A stretch of DNA of 6,365 nucleotides, taken from contig CAMPAF010000182.1 in the NCBI GenBank assembly GCA_946631535.1, positions 1 through 6,365 on the forward strand, written 5' to 3'. How positions within the stretch are numbered: the first letter of the stretch is position 1; every line of letters begins with the position of its first letter. Below the pieces are notes generated by a model, which searched no databases, was not told where the DNA came from, and saw only the letters and a list, made by a program, of their open reading frames with translations. The position numbers were made by a program, and so were the translations under genes. The DNA comes from an uncultured Verrucomicrobiota bacterium. Lineage in GTDB: Bacteria; Verrucomicrobiota; Kiritimatiellia; RFP12; UBA1067. Shown here one piece after another: positions 5,847-6,365 of this stretch.

Positions 5847-5854
5847 ACAAGACA

Positions 5855-6365
5855 ATGGCAGACATGGACGGATTCCAGGAGGCGAAGGCCTACGGGCTGG
5901 GGACGCCGCAGACGAACGAGGCGTTCTTCCTCAAGGGCAACGAGAACCGCGGCTGGGGCGTGAAGAACCGCCTCTCCCGCATCTTCAACAAGAAGAGCGG
6001 ACGCACAGTGATGCTCGCTTGCGACCACGGCTTCATCATGGGGCCGACGAGCGGCCTCGAGCGCGTCGACATCGCGATCAACCCGCTCATCGAGCATGCG
6101 GACTGCCTGATGTGCACGCGCGGCGTCCTGCGCAGCGTGATTCCGCCCACGATGTCGAAGCCCGTGTGCCTGCGCGCTGACGGCGGCACGTCGATCCTCA
6201 CCGACCTCAACCTGAACCGCCTCTACGACATCGAGGACGTGCTGCGCGTGAACGCGAGCGCGATGGCCCTGATGGTGGCGGTGGGCGACAAGGCGAGCGA
6301 GCAGGTCACGACGCACAACCTCGTGCAGGCCGTCGACTTCGGCGAGAAGTACGGCATCCCCGTGC
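5855..6365 (+). CDS. lsrF: LsrF-family class I aldolase/thiolase (3' truncated by window edge)
   Basis: The first 170 residues are present and run off the right edge. In E. coli, LsrF is the thiolase that moves an acetyl group from 3-hydroxy-5-phosphonooxypentane-2,4-dione (processed phospho-AI-2) to CoA; the fold is a DeoC/FbaB-type TIM barrel using a Schiff-base lysine. The sequence follows LsrF closely from the start: MADMDGFQEAKAY, an LKG segment, then WGVKNRLSRIFN (34-45), TVMLACDHGF (51-60), GPTSGLER (63-70), HADCLMCTRGVLRSV (81-95) and KPVCLRADGGTSIL (102-115). The expected active-site lysine lies beyond the edge and cannot be checked. The ATG at 5855 has a good AAGGAG. It is probably cotranscribed with dhaL. 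No lsrK, lsrG or lsr transporter is in view, so an AI-2 role is not shown; a related phospho-ketose aldolase is the main alternative. Confidence 0.85.
   Translation, partial: MADMDGFQEAKAYGLGTPQTNEAFFLKGNENRGWGVKNRLSRIFNKKSGRTVMLACDHGFIMGPTSGLERVDIAINPLIEHADCLMCTRGVLRSVIPPTMSKPVCLRADGGTSILTDLNLNRLYDIEDVLRVNASAMALMVAVGDKASEQVTTHNLVQAVDFGEKYGIPV

Overview
The window is a gene-dense, GC-rich bacterial chromosome segment. All seven genes lie on the + strand, both end genes are cut by the window edges, and no stretch over 300 bases lacks a gene. No rRNA, tRNA, CRISPR array, insertion sequence or phage structural gene is visible. The organism cannot be named with confidence. High GC, the unusual TopA tail and AT-rich -10 boxes placed almost at the start codons would suit a Verrucomicrobiota/Kiritimatiellota/Lentisphaerota-type genome, but that is a low-confidence guess.

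Left block (1-3433), apparently one transcription unit with overlapping genes. It holds the C-terminal end of DNA topoisomerase I (topA) with an atypical tail of three degenerate repeats, then a complete Xer-type tyrosine recombinase (xerC-like) starting at a GTG that overlaps the topA stop, then a 12-helix MFS transporter whose ATG overlaps the xerC stop. A topA/xerC neighbourhood is known from other bacteria; the transporter looks like an unrelated passenger that is translationally coupled.

Middle block (3434-5135). Methionyl-tRNA formyltransferase (fmt) and a small LUD-domain (LutC/YkgG-like) protein with a cysteine-rich tail each have a -10-like hexamer exactly 7 nt before the ATG and no Shine-Dalgarno sequence. 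This suggests that both are read from leaderless mRNAs.

Right block (5136-6365). A DhaL-type (dihydroxyacetone kinase ADP-binding subunit) gene has its own -10 box, a short leader and a good RBS. It is followed across 45 nt by the start of an LsrF-family class I aldolase/thiolase gene. The short gap is AT-rich and made of five 8-bp tandem repeats that overlap the dhaL stop and run into the lsrF RBS. The pair suggests handling of a phosphorylated ketose/diketone, with partner genes probably to the right of the window.

There is no clearly novel multi-gene system here. The points most worth following are the TopA tail repeats, the two leaderless-type promoters, the 8-bp repeat tract and the altered metal-binding loop in the DhaL homologue.
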